Below are positions 48,699-60,525 of a DNA stretch of 64,000 nucleotides, one piece after another (the first letter of the stretch is position 1; each line of letters opens with the position of its first letter). A model generated the notes under the pieces. That model saw only the letters and a program-made list of their open reading frames with translations, was not told where the DNA came from and searched no databases. The DNA lies in assembly GCF_041146795.1 (NCBI RefSeq), contig NC_135185.1:28765529-28829528 (forward strand). Reading direction: 5' to 3'. A program made the position numbers and the translations under genes. The stretch is from Maylandia zebra. Lineage: Eukaryota; Chordata; Actinopteri; Cichliformes; Cichlidae.

Positions 48699-51304
48699 TC
48701 AGTCAACGTGGCTCAGGTATCTAATCAGTCTGTTTGGCAGAGGTACGCTTGTGATGGATCTCAGTCTGTGTCCCCCCATCTGGGTCCGAATCTTTAATCT
48801 ACAGAGGTGCAGCAGTGGACATGGTGACACTAAAGACAAGACAAAAAGGAAAGATGAAGAGGCTTGTCGCTTGCTTCCTTGTGGACCACATTTGCATTCA
48901 ACGGATGTGTGAGGACATGAAAGAAAAGAGTGAAAGAGACATGTTTCCATCTGATACTTACACAACTTCCTCTTGACAACGTGCCATTCTTCACGGCTGT
49001 CCAGCAGTTCAGTGAGCTTGCTGCACAGCTGAACATGGCCAACATACTCTAGCAGCAAGTCTATAATTGGCCCTGCCCATTTACTCATTACTGGCGTTGA
49101 GATCCACTCGCAGAACTAAAGAAGAAAATCATATAAAGTTACATTACTGAAAAAGAACATGCATATTTTTGTTATGACCAACTTTTTGCTCTTTTTGCAT
49201 ACCTGTGTTATCCTCTCTGAAGGCTCATTGCAATTTAGAGGAAGCATGCTGCCATTCTGCAAAGCATATCCATTACTGCCAGCAGTTATTATATCGGATT
49301 GTCCTGCAGCTGGGTGAGGGGCACTGCCATAAGCACACGTAAAACAGGAGAGCGCATCACAGCCATTGTCCAGAAGGCACTTGAGTAGAGGCAGATTATT
49401 CTGACAAAGTGCAACAAGAGCTGGGAATGTGGTAGTACATGTTGGGATGCTTGCATTTAAATCAGCTCCTCTTTCTAGCAGTAAAGACACAGTGCTGACA
49501 CAACCCTGACGCACAGCCATCAGCAGAGGGCTGACTGGATCCAGGCTTAGACTAGCACCGGCATTAAGCAACACCTCTGCTGTTTCGGTGCTGCCGTTAG
49601 CAATAGCAAAGTAGAGGGCCGTAGTGCGTCGATCGGCATACTTGATGGAGTGGCTGTGGGGCAGTGTGGCGTTTACATCTGCACCTGTCTTCAGTAGCAC
49701 AGCTGCTACAGTGTGTCTGTTGTGCTCTGCTGCCAGGTGGAGGGGGCTGATCCAACTGTGCCGGAGCATGGCTCGACTTGTCACCGAGACGAGCAGAGAT
49801 ACAATCCTGAAAACAAAGCAAAAGAATGTTAATGTAAAGTTAACACAACAAATACAGAGAAGTTAGAGCTTACAGCGCCACTTACAACATCCGCTCCATT
49901 GCATATTTTAACAATAAGTTTAGGATATGAATACAAATTTTACACACTAATCATTTTTTTAAATTATTATTATAATTTCATCCATTTTGCAAGTGTTAGT
50001 ATTTGAACTTACTTGTCATGTCCATACTGGGCAGCGATGTGCAAAGGCAGCAGTCCTGAGCTTGTCGGTTTGTTGGCATCTGCATTTTTAGTCAACAGAA
50101 GGGCCGCAATTTCCATGTGGCCATTTTTACTCGCTTCATGCAGCGCCGTAACCCCATCGCATGTCTGCGTGTTGACATCTGCACCTAAAATAACAAAAAA
50201 CAATCATCATTCTTTTATAACATAATTTCATTGAAATCATAAACATGAAAACCTGGAATTTTTTTGTACCTTTCTCAATAAGGTAACACAGTGTCCTCAT
50301 CTGTCCTTGCTGAGCTGCTACAACCAGTGGAGCGATGGTGTAGGTATTAGATGGATTAATTATAGCCCCAGCTCTTAACAGTATCTCACAGATCTCTGTG
50401 TTGTTTCTCGATACAGCCTCATGAAGGGCTGTCCAGCCCTGGGCACACCGCTGGTTCACAGTGGCCCCATAAGAGAGAAGAAGGTTCACCATGTCTATGT
50501 TCTCAAGCTCGCATGCTGGACAGACACAAAAAGACACGAGTCAGCCTGGCTTCATATAAGCTGTTGTAAGAAATTCTTAGCCCACAGCTGTACCTTTGTA
50601 CAAAGGTGTTTCTTTGCTCTTGCTGCTGATGTCAGGGTCAGCACCTGCTTCCAAAAGACACTGCACACAGGCCAAGTGTTCACAAGACACCGCAAGCAGC
50701 AAGGCCGTCTGCTCCTGCAATGTGCGCTTGTCTACTGAGCCTGGAAGGGCTAGAACAGAAAATACACGTTAAACAAAACAAGCACACATGACATTTTAAA
50801 AGTCCTCCCGCAATAGATTTACGTTTCTTTTCTTAACATGTGATTCATTCAAGGGTGACAAATTACATTTCTGGGATAATTCTTTGAGACTTTCAATCAC
50901 CTACCCCTTAAAAGGGTCTTCAAGCACTCATCCTGTCCACAGTAGGCAGCATCATGCAAAGGTATCCATCCATCATTGTTCTCCTTCAGCACCCAGTGAG
51001 AAGAGGCTGTCAGATTTTTGACAGTTTCCACATCTCCTCTTTTGATGGCACAGACCACAGGATCAACATCCCTTGAAAGGAGAGAAAACCCCCTAAAACA
51101 TTAAGTAGTCTGAATACAATCAAGTGTATTTTTAGAAAGACACCAGATCCTTATGGGAAAGGCAGCACTGACCCTAAAATCTGTACATTCGGTGATTATC
51201 ATCATAATAAGCTGATTTTGCTCTCAGTAATCCAGGATGTGTGATTTTTATTTTTGCTATTTATGCAGAAGTTGCACACAAGAGCCACCAGCACCCTCAC
51301 TCTG

Positions 51305-51388
<84 letters not shown>

Positions 51389-51544
51389 CCTCAAATAGTC
51401 CACACAACAATAAAAGACTCACTCCGGCTCTGACGCGCCGTCGCTCTCATTGTCTCCTCTCCTATCCCCTCGCAGTCGCGACACAGCTTTATTACCGGCA
51501 TAACGGAACTGAGACAAATAGTCAGAGTAACTGAATTTCGTCAT
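48699..51544 (-). CDS. asb2: asb2, ankyrin repeat and SOCS box protein 2, complete (583 aa, eight coding exons)
   Basis: ASB2 is the substrate receptor of a Cullin5-Elongin B/C ubiquitin ligase; known mammalian substrates are filamins, in muscle and blood cells. Coding exons (minus): 51423-51544, 50905-51071, 50594-50749, 50270-50515, 50013-50184, 49203-49806, 48962-49115, 48699-48829; all phases agree and the sum is 1752 nt (human 587 aa). It begins MTKFSYSDYLSQFR, like the alpha-type human start MTRFSYAEY. Residues about 50-480 are ankyrin repeats (GWIPLHDAAYCGQDECLKTL, GWTALHEAVSRNN, GLLPLHIAAQYG, ISPLHLAAEHN). Residues about 545-583 are the SOCS box (LLHLCRLKIR for Elongin C, PLPNRLIRYL in the Cul5-box position). 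The gene sits between fam181a and the CCDC197-like gene, as in human. An alternative first exon may lie at 54038-54159. Confidence 0.95.
51307..51387 (+). repeat. (AC)n microsatellite in asb2 intron 1
   Basis: 81 bases of uninterrupted AC, 36 bases from the end of asb2 coding exon 1. Read on the asb2 strand it is (GT)n close to the donor. Confidence 0.98.
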
Positions 51545-52647
51545 TACTGAAGGTAGATTTCGCTTTTTTCCTTCCCAGGTCGTCGGCGTCGGCGGAGCAG
51601 CGCGCAGAGCCGAGCGGGGCTCAGCTGTGGTCTCTCAGATTATTTTGGGACTGTATTGTCAGGCGGCAGGATGACGGACTTATCCATATATGTCAGAAGA
51701 CTCGGACGTTTAAAGATAAGAGAAACAGCCCTGGAGATAATGCAGTGTAAGGCCAGCTCTTTTCGTCTTTACTGGCTGGTTTCCAAGTTAGATAACGAGA
51801 CTGATATGTGACAACTGCAGAAGATAAACAGAGACCCCCACAACGAACCATTAATCACTGCTCCATTTTGAAAAGCCTGTGCACATTGACTGTATTATAA
51901 GCGATAGGCGGTGGCCTAATGTCACTAAAAAAAGGGAAGCAATACATAAATAAAAAAATAAAAATAAAAATAATTTTTTTGATAAACAGACTCCAAACGT
52001 CAACACATATATCTGTTGAATGTAACCCTCCACCACCCTAAATTCCCAGAAAAATACCGAGGATGTGACCTCTGCGTCCTTCGTGGCAGCTAGAGGCGTG
52101 GCCTGCGTAATAGCTTCACTCCAGCGACGAAGACACTGTTGTAGCTCAGGTAGCTTGTTTATCAGAAGACACCAGCGTATTAAATGATGCCAAAGATCAT
52201 ATTTTCCTTCTTATGTCTTCGAGATTTTTTACAATTTAAGTCCTGTTGGGGGCACCGATGAGCCAAGTGTCTTTAAGTGGTGTTTTTGCTCAACCATGTG
52301 AAGATGGGTGACAGATTAGAGGAAAAAATAGAACTCTTGACCGTATAATGAGGGGGTCCAGTGGCCCTGTTATGTTGTGGGATGGAGGCATTTTGTGGGC
52401 GCTGTTTGGGTTCACATGTCCTCTTGGAGGGAAGGGTGACTGCAAATGAATTCAAAATGAGTTCTGAGTAAACATCTTTATCCGCTTATGAGGGTGCCCT
52501 CTGGGTATCACGAGCTCTCAGCCTAAATATACACTTATGGGAGATTTTAGATAAAGTCTTTGAGGGAACATCTTTAGTCAGAATGGCGATCCATCACAGA
52601 GGAGAACAAATGCTAAACACAGTGGCGGTGTATGGGTGTCAGATGTT

Positions 52648-52736
<89 letters not shown>

Positions 52737-54037
52737 CAATGTTATGCTTAACTATGAAAATGAAGCTATGAATCTATGTAAATCTAAATCAGTTTGCATA
52801 CATTTCCATAACGGAATGCTGAATGTTGGATATAAAACTGTGTTTGTAATTCCGTTTTTATTGCCGTTTTTTTTATCACTGGATTTTTAAAATCTTTTTT
52901 GTATCACTTCAAAAATGAGAAAATATATTGCAAAGAGCCAGGAAAAAAAAACACCCAAACCAAAAAGGAAACCATTTAATAATTAAATATCCAAATCAAC
53001 CACAGAGACTACATATTTACTTAACTCTTACTGATCTGCATGTCCAGTCAATAAAATGCAGTAAAATAAAGATGCAAATGTATATTTTGGACATTTTCTT
53101 TCCTCCCCTGCTTGAAGAAAAATATGCTATTGAAGCAAAAATCTCAAAAGTGACCAGTCCATGAATAAAATCCACGTTATTATTCATCTGATTTGTTTTT
53201 CAGCCTCATACTTTGTCAGCCAACCATATGAAACAATGTGTAATAAAGCTTTCATCTATGATTCTACAGGCACCACATATTGATTAGTGCCTGTTTATGG
53301 CCTCACTGCAGCTCAGAACTCATTTACTTATTTTGACTCACATGTTTGAGCATGTGGTTTGTGAGTGTCATCTAACCACTAAATCTCATTTAACAGGTTT
53401 CAGTTTCTCCACAAGAGCGAAAGGTTTTGCCACTGAACTTCAGAGACTCTCAAGGAAGTAAATCTCGGTGTACTGAATATTTGTGTTTTAACAAGTTGCT
53501 TCCCCATACAGTAAAAACAGTCTTGTAGGGACAGAAAGACTTCCTTAATGCCACCTGTGAGCACTACACATTAATGCTATTGGTGCTGTTTTATTTGTGT
53601 CTTTAAGGTTTAGACATCTTAACATTTGCATCACATGTATGGTAAAATAACTATAAAACGTGATGATTTCACCTCCACCTACTACTCAAATACATCCTTT
53701 TAATTAATGTTGTTTTCATTGAGCCTCCACAAAATAGCCCATTGAGGCTCTTCACCATCAGAAAACTTGTAGTAACTCTGCTTTTTTAACAAGCAACACT
53801 AAGGCAGTCAGCACAGACCGGCGCTTTTCTTTTCATGTCTCTTGTTTTCATCTTGACGGCTATTTAGATATACTGATACGTCACTGGGGCATTTCACGCC
53901 ATGCCATGCTCAAAAATGTCATGAATAACTATCTCTAATGTTTCACTGAAAAACAATTAGGAATAGCATTTGCGGTATTTGGTGACAAGATAATGTTAAA
54001 TTGTTAAGCGTTAAGAAGTGATAGCATCTTTTCTTAC
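51545..54037. other. asb2 upstream region
   Basis: Contains the presumed asb2 5' UTR and promoter near 51545-51750 (locally GC-rich, no TATA seen), the (AC)43 repeat, and AT-rich sequence with no recognised exon. Confidence 0.55.
52649..52734 (+). repeat. (AC)43 microsatellite
   Basis: 86 uninterrupted bases in the asb2/ccdc197 gap. Confidence 0.98.
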
Positions 54038-54159
54038 CTGAGCAGGTTTGTTGTGGTGTTTTGTGAAGTGTGGAAAGTCAGGGAGCATCCAGCCAGCCTG
54101 TCTTTGATGTCGCTGTTTAGTCTCTGGTAAAGAGACCCAGCTTTTTGGACTGCAATCAT
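54038..54159 (-). CDS. asb2: candidate alternative first coding exon of asb2
   Basis: On the minus strand an ATG at 54159 opens a 40-codon frame (MIAVQKAGSLYQRLNSDIKD, then RLAGCSLTFHTSQN...). It ends in a strong donor CTCAG/GTAAGA. It leaves in phase 2, which is exactly the phase asb2 exon 2 (50905-51071) needs. Mammalian ASB2 has two promoters with different first exons, so this is plausible. However, the peptide does not resemble the mammalian beta N-terminus with its ubiquitin-interacting motif, and a second frame is also open here. Treat it as a hypothesis. Confidence 0.28.
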
Positions 54160-56117
54160 CACAGGAGGAGATTTGTTGTCCAGTCTTAAGTGCAGAACAC
54201 CTCAAAAAGTGCTGTTGTCTTTTTCATAGATGAGTAAACACTATTCACAATAGAAGTTGGAAAATAGAAGTTAGAACATCAACAGCAGCAATAAAATCAC
54301 AGGCACAGTATAATACACACATCCCACGTGAATTAGTGACCTAACTCATATAAAAGAGCTGAAATCTGCAAAGGCAGAAATCAGAGAGCAGCGACTCAGG
54401 CAGTGAGGGGGGATGCCTTTTAAGGACATGTTCAGCAGTGTTATGTTCCACTTGGTACTGCTGTTCCAGAGAAGGTGCTGGTGTGTGTAGTGTTGTTAGT
54501 GAGTTATGCAACAGGAGGATAACAAAAAAACATGAAGCTGAGATTACAGGGCATGATTAATTTTACAAAACAATGACAGAGACAATTAGAATTAAATTGG
54601 ATAGAAAAAATCCCCCCAAAAAACAGCTTGATAGACTCACCACATGACATTGTTCTTTCTCCTTATGCACAAAATATGAGTTACTTTGTAGAACAAATAT
54701 GCTAATCCTAATCAGACGGTCTGAAGGATTCTGTCATAACATGTGTCACCTCTTGCTGCGACTGTGTGAAGTGCAAAAATGAGTCTGAAGAACAAGCAGA
54801 ATGACAACAGATTGTTTCACAATTACTTCTTCCGAAATGTTTTTAAAAAGTGCTTCCTCTATTGAAACTGGAAGTGGCCTCATAGTTTTATGACGACGAA
54901 CGAGTCCTTCGACATATTTATTTTCAACCACGCAAACGGGCTCTATTGCAAATTCCTGGGTAATCTGCGATCTTTCCCCAACAAAGTCAAACCAAAACAT
55001 ATGAAAACACATGTATGTCTCAAACACCTGCAAAAAAAAGCACCGTCCTGTCACGACATACTAACATGTCAGGACAGGAAACAAACAGGCATATTCAGTA
55101 CCAGTAAATCAGTGACTCTGACAGTTTCTTCAAGCTTTTATGATAACATTCATGAGGTTTTCTTTCCCTGTGATATACCAGTGCATTTGCTCTTTTAAAA
55201 AAATTAATTATTAATTAATTATTATTTTTAACCAACATCCATATAGGACATGGACATAGAACAAGTAAAACAAGACAAGTTGAAACAGACAGGATAAAAG
55301 AGGGATAGCAATAAAAAGTAAACCCAAAATCAACCTGATTTATATGTGTGTACACACAAATGCACACAAGTCCACCTGAATAAAGAGACATGTCTGCACA
55401 CATACCTACACACACACATATACAGATACATACACATATTCAAGGGAGGAAGAAAAACAAAAACAGGAAAAAAACATACATGCATGCACAGCTATACATG
55501 TACATAGTGACATATGTAGATGCACTTAAGTACTGATGGGCATTTTGATTTCAATTTTACAAAACAGATAGAGCAGTTCTGATGGCGGGATTCTTAGGAG
55601 GGAGAGAGAAAGTGGGAGAAAGATGGAAAAGAGACAAAAAAACAGCACATAGAAGTATGTAGGGTGTATGTAGAGCCTATTGTGACTTCCCTAGATTGTA
55701 ATGTTGAGTATTTTTCTTGGGCTGTAGTCTGTCATCCCGGAGTTTCTCCCAAACCTTATCGGAGGAGGCCAGACCAGAGCATGGCTGCCAGGCAAAAACA
55801 GCCCCCCCACCCCCCCAAATTATATGGCAGTCAATGGTATTCTAGGTTTACATTGCTAGTTGTTGGATGTAGCTATTATGGAGCTTCCTTGCAGAGTTGT
55901 CAGGGACTTTTCAGCTGTAACTACAATTATAACAGTGATGGGGGTGGTTTGTTTATAATTATTAGTGGCTCTGCTCCAGTTCCAGATTTTTATTGGAGTG
56001 AACTCATTTTCGTGTCAAACCACTATTACCATTCAGTTGGTGCCCTTGTGTGTAACCTGTAGAAGATGAAGGTCTAACAAGAAGTGTGTAGGTCCTCTTG
56101 TGAGTGTGTGAGAAGTA
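54160..56117. other. intergenic, low-complexity and repeat-derived
   Basis: Holds duplicated segment A, an ATTAATTA-rich stretch at about 55200-55228, and a CA/ACAT-rich region at 55340-55510. A 102-codon minus-strand open frame at 54746-55054 is not recognisable and has no splice context. Confidence 0.5.
55018..55135 (+). repeat. diverged duplicated segment, copy A
   Basis: Pairs with 56832-56949. Shared words keep nearly the same spacing: CCTGCAAA, CGTCCTGT, GTCAGGACAGGAA, TTCAGTACCAG, TCTGACAGTTT. Within 55068-55127 the two copies align without gaps and I count 48 of 60 identical bases. Both are open in the same + frame (CQDRKQTGIFSTSKSVTLTV here). The family is unknown to me. Confidence 0.7.
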
Positions 56118-56640
56118 ATTCAATTCAATTCAATTTTATTTATATAGCGCCAAATCACAACAAAAGTCGCCTCAAGGTGCTTCATAGATACAGAGACAAC
56201 CCCAACAATCATATGACCCCCTATGAGCAAGCACTTTGGCAACAGTGGGAAGGAAAAACTCCCTTTTAACAGGAAGAAACCTCCAGCAGAACCAGGCTCA
56301 GGGAGGGGCGGGGCCATCTGCTGCGACCGGTTGGGGTGAGAGAAGGAAGACAGGATAAAGACATGCTGTGGAAGAGAGACAGAGGTTAATAACAGATATG
56401 ATTCAATGCAGAGAGGTCTGTTAATGCATAGTGAGTGAGAAAGGTGACTGGAAAGGAAAAACTCAATGCATCATGGGAATCCCCCGGCAGCCTACGTCTA
56501 TTGCAGCATAACTAAGGGAGGATTCAGGATCACCTGGTCCAGCCCTAACTATATGCTTTAGTTAGGGCTGGACCAGGTGGACCAATGTTAGTTAAGTAAC
56601 ATTTCCAAGATATAGGCTGAGCCCCTCGGAAGCAAACAGG
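56118..56640 (+). repeat. percomorph interspersed repeat, long copy 2
   Basis: Starts CAATTCAATTCAATTTTATT then TATATAGCGCCAAATCAC, followed by the same ordered blocks as copy 1: GTCGCCTCAAGGTGCTT, GAGCAAGCACTTTGG, ACTCCCTTTTAACAGGAAG and CTCAGGGAGGGGCGGGG. It then continues through CAATGCATCATGGGAATC and CCTACGTCTATTGCAGCATA. This copy is longer and less decayed than copy 1. The right end is disturbed by an inverted repeat. Confidence 0.8.
56531..56579. repeat. perfect 21-bp inverted repeat with 7-nt loop
   Basis: Left arm 56531-56551 (begins CACCTGGTCCAGCCC) and right arm 56559-56579 (ends GGGCTGGACCAGGTG) are exact reverse complements around the loop TATGCTT. It sits at the right end of interspersed repeat copy 2. 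Confidence 0.95.
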
Positions 56641-56831
56641 GATCTGAACAGGGAGTTTTCGTGAAACGGCTTTTCAGCTGATGTCCACGCTGTTCGTTTG
56701 TTAACAAAAGAAAAGTCTATTTATGGTACATCTCACATTAATCAGCCACGTGTCATTGGAAAAACATAGACTGATATCAGTGATGTTGTGTATCACTGCA
56801 TTCAAAGACTATGTGTAGATAGATATCTAAG

Positions 56832-56949
56832 CTTCAAATGCCTGCAAAGAACAAGAAACAACCAACGTCCTGTAAAAACAAGTCAGGACAGGAACAACAC
56901 AGATGTGTTCAGTACCAGGGAATCTGTACCTCTGACAGTTTCCACAAAG
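56832..56949 (+). repeat. diverged duplicated segment, copy B
   Basis: Partner of 55018-55135. The same + frame reads SQDRNNTDVFSTRESVPLTV. The two copies are separated by about 1.8 kb that includes an interspersed repeat. Confidence 0.7.
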
Positions 56950-57391
56950 CTGAACATTACAGTTACTCTTATGTTGTAACTATCATGTTGTAACAGGGAA
57001 TCCCGGAGTGTTTTTTGTATATTTAAAAGTGCCTTTGTTCTAGAGCATGACAGGAGTCACAGAAGTGGCACAAAGTTGAGAACAACAGAGGTTAAGCGGT
57101 GCAACAGGATGGATGCCAAGGAGATTCGCCCTGGACTCATCTGTGGAACTGGTGTCGGATATAGTGGAGGAGTTGGGCCCAGTAAGAAGGCCTTTCCAAG
57201 CAAGCAAGACATAACTGGTGAAAACAGTGATTTCTGTAAGGGTTAGAGCAGCTGTTCAAGACTGTTGGACCTGTAAATACAATGTAAAAGTCAGACTTCT
57301 AGCTTGGTTTTAGCTTATTTTTTATATGCCCTGGGCTTGTTTTATTATAAATAAATGTTACGTTCTACTCTTGAGTTTTGGACTCCTTGAC

Positions 57392-57655
57392 TAGTTCAAG
57401 GTTCAAGGTTCAGGTTCAAGGTTCTTTATTATTTGTCAAATGCATAGTTATACAAGTATAACACACAGTGAAATGTAGCCTGACACGCTCCTCGACATGT
57501 GCAAAAATGGGGGGGGGGGGGTAGAGGAAGAACATTATATATATATATATATACACATATAGTATATACACTGGGTGAATGTGCAGTAGTAGCAGCAAGC
57601 AGGTGAATTCTGTACATTAATATGAATAGATATCTGACTGCCCTTTTATTTTTTA
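57392..57655 (+). repeat. interspersed repeat with tandem GGTTCAA head, G13 run and AT repeat
   Basis: Opens with three to four copies of GTTCAAG, then TTCTTTATTATTTGTCAAAT, an ACACACAGTGAAATGTAGCC block, a run of 13 G at 57509-57521, and (AT)n at about 57537-57552. I recognise the arrangement as a recurrent fish repeat but cannot name the family. Confidence 0.65.
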
Positions 57656-59690
57656 GCTGCTCTCCATCTTATGGAAAAGGTTCTTCCTCTTGCTTCTCCT
57701 TTTCCCTTGTTACAACAAACTACAACTTTGAATTCTTATCAATTTTAAATATTTTTTAAAAGCAGTAGGTTAATAACAACACACACTCAGAAATGTTACG
57801 GCTGAAATGAAATTTAATTACATGTAAACTTTACCTGTAATTTTGTTACATAAGTGCAATATAGATGTTACATTTTATGAAATTTGTTCCAATAAATGAA
57901 CTTCATTGGTATAAATTCAAGCACATTTTTCTTTAATGATTCATTATTTGAATAAATAAACCTTTGATTTTGTATATTTCAATTATATTTTACTCAAAAT
58001 TATTGTTTCATATTATAAAAGGTGAAGAATCTTTTTTTTAGTGAACGTCTTTAACCAAGTGTCTGTTTTCTCAGTAAACACACAGTTACAAAACTGGACT
58101 TTCAGTTAACACAATAAGCATGTGACACACAAACGCACAGGACTCACAAACATACTGCTGGACCAGTAACACAGCAACGCAAGTCCTTAATGTATTTTTA
58201 TGTAGAAAACAATTAATGTGAATTTTGTGGTTTTAAAAACAATTATGAAGATAATGCATGGTGGCATCAGGAAGTAAAATTAGTAAAATGTTTTACAGGA
58301 ATGTAGTCGAGCAAGACTCGGCTCACTCATACTTGTTTTCTTTGAAAGCTTGCTGCCTTCTAACGCCAAGACAAGCTAGACAGCAGCTGCAGTCAGTCAA
58401 AGGTATCCTCAAACTCAGCATTGTGACGTATAAAGTGCAGTAGTCCAAACAACATACCAGCAGCTATTCCAGAGTTTTCCCACTCTTGTGAGACGCAAGG
58501 ACAGTCCTGATGTCCTCTTATTTGTTACCTGTATGTGTTTTGAGAGTATATTAAATTGTCACTATGGTCTCCCGAGAGGAGCCTTTGATAAGAACAAGTA
58601 AAATGTCACAACTGCATCTCAAATGTTTTGGCTTGGCATCAAATCAATACAGGTCACAACGCCATCTACAAGCATCATCGTCCACGAGACTCCTGCCTGA
58701 GCTCATCTATCAACCTGTCCGACACTATTGCACACAAGACGGAGCTCAGGGCTGATCCCTGATGTAATCCCACCTCCACCTTGAACCCATCTGTCACTTC
58801 TACAGCACACGTCACACTGCCCCTCTATTCTCATATTTATTCTGCACCACCTTCACATATTTCACTGCCATGCAGCGAGACTCTTCTGGATCAATTTACT
58901 TCATTTTTCATGGCATTGTATATCATTTTCTTTTTGCAAATTTTCTAATCAAATGAATTTTGTGACTATCATTGTGACTTTCCTTGAATGCTCTTTTGAC
59001 CTTCCTTTGCAGAATGATGGTAGTGCATACTTTAGCACCATCTACTGAGGAGGAAGAGTTTCCTCATGTGCATTTTAAATGTGACATTAAATTTGACCAA
59101 ATTTACTTTTTCCCTTTTTGTTTAAGGTGGAAATTTGAACTTCTTCAGTTACAAAAATGAAAGTAATTATTTAAAGTTGAAAACTTAGTATATTTTAACA
59201 TTTAACACATGCTTAAAGGTTGGGAAGCAGGAGGATTTGCCGTTTCCCTTTCTTTTTAATTTAGGTTTTAATGAATTCATAGAGCTCAATGGAAGTCATG
59301 TCAAGCTGTTAAAATCCGAATAGCAGCAAATTTTTAATGCGAGCTCTTTGTGGAGGTATCTACAATCCTTCCAGGTGTTTGTTTATTAATTCATAGCAAT
59401 ATTTAAATGTCCGTAAAACATAATTACACTAAGTTTTTAATTCTCTTTAAGCTAATTGAAGTAAGAATAAAAAAGGAATGTAAAAAGGCAACAATAACTT
59501 TTACGGGTTTTTTGTAATTAAAGAATTTTACATTTCCCAGAAGCCTCTTTGTCTTTACTTTTTATCATTTCTGAGAACACAACAAGTAATTGCAAGTATG
59601 TGCATATGTTAAAGTATTGTTCTGTAATTATTCTTTTTTAAAAGCAACTAATTATAAGTAAAATGATCTTTAAAATGAACACACCGAAAG
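57656..59690. other. AT-rich intergenic region before ccdc197
   Basis: Apart from the RTE fragment, this is AT-rich sequence with no recognised exon. Confidence 0.55.
58620..58900 (-). mobile_element. decayed RTE-type LINE reverse transcriptase fragment
   Basis: Reading the minus strand, one frame gives AVEVTDGFKVEVGLHQGSAL followed by LCAIVSDRLIDELRQES. This is the reverse-transcriptase stretch around the LHQGSALSP motif typical of RTE-clade LINEs in fish. Stops and frameshifts lie on both sides, so it is a dead fragment. Confidence 0.75.
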
Positions 59691-59812
59691 CTACAAGGAC
59701 AACTCAGGTTTTCACAACATGTTTCAGGCTTTGCGGGAACCGGGACGGAGTGAGCACTCTTCGCGTTCTCTCGCTCTCACTCGGTCGGTAACCAAGCCGA
59801 GGCTTCCCTGCT

Positions 59813-59826
59813 TTTGCCATGACAAC
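59813..59826 (+). promoter_or_regulatory. ccdc197: RFX X-box-like site upstream of the CCDC197-like gene
   Basis: TTTGCCATGACAAC fits the X-box consensus GTHNYYATRRNAAC at 13 of 14 positions. It lies 184 bp before the start codon at 60010, in a locally GC-rich segment (59740-59920) that looks like the promoter. RFX factors drive many ciliary genes. Confidence 0.55.
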
Positions 59827-60009
59827 AAAGAAACGATCCCGGTACATTCCCTGTTGTTTGGCCCCTGGTCACTAGGTAACAGCAACGCGAATCCAAGAAA
59901 AAACATCCGGAAAAGATCCCCGATTGTTCTTCTGTTCGTTTAAACGAAGAATACCAGAAGACGCTTCTTTACGCATCAGAATTCCTGAGCGACAAATCCA
60001 CTAAAAGAC

Positions 60010-60447
60010 ATGACGACGCATTCTCTTCCTTTTTTAGAGAACAGTCCTGGTCAAAAACTCCAGGTGGGAAATGGAGTAAACAACATTTTTGTGACACAGT
60101 CGCAGGACAGCAGGTAGGCCCGTGGTTTTGAGGAGCAGCAAGTTAGTCTGATGTCCCCATTCATACATGCCTTTACTGTCTTAGACTGTTACTGACAGTT
60201 TTCTCTTCACACACAGAAGGGAAGATGATGCCAATCACATACCAGTTTTAAAAGTGGTAAGATTTGTGCCTTCACAGAAAATAGTCTCACTTCCACAGGT
60301 TCTATTTCTTCTATTTCCTGCTTTATACCTTTAATTCTATTTGATTTTACTTCTCCTTTTAAACCACTTGGTAACTTTTCTTTTGAGGCATTTTTCATAA
60401 ATGCACCCTGCAAAGGTTTCAGTATTAAAGCATCTGAGTCGTTCTGG

Positions 60448-60525
<78 letters not shown>

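Noticed and set aside
54746-55054. 102-codon minus-strand open frame
   Set aside because: No recognisable domain and no convincing splice context, and it overlaps the duplicated segment, which is better explained on the + strand.
51545-60009. Search for the mammalian ASB2-beta first exon with its ubiquitin-interacting motif
   Set aside because: No Glu-rich EDELVQMAIEQSL-like peptide was found on the minus strand; only the unrelated 54038-54159 candidate remains.
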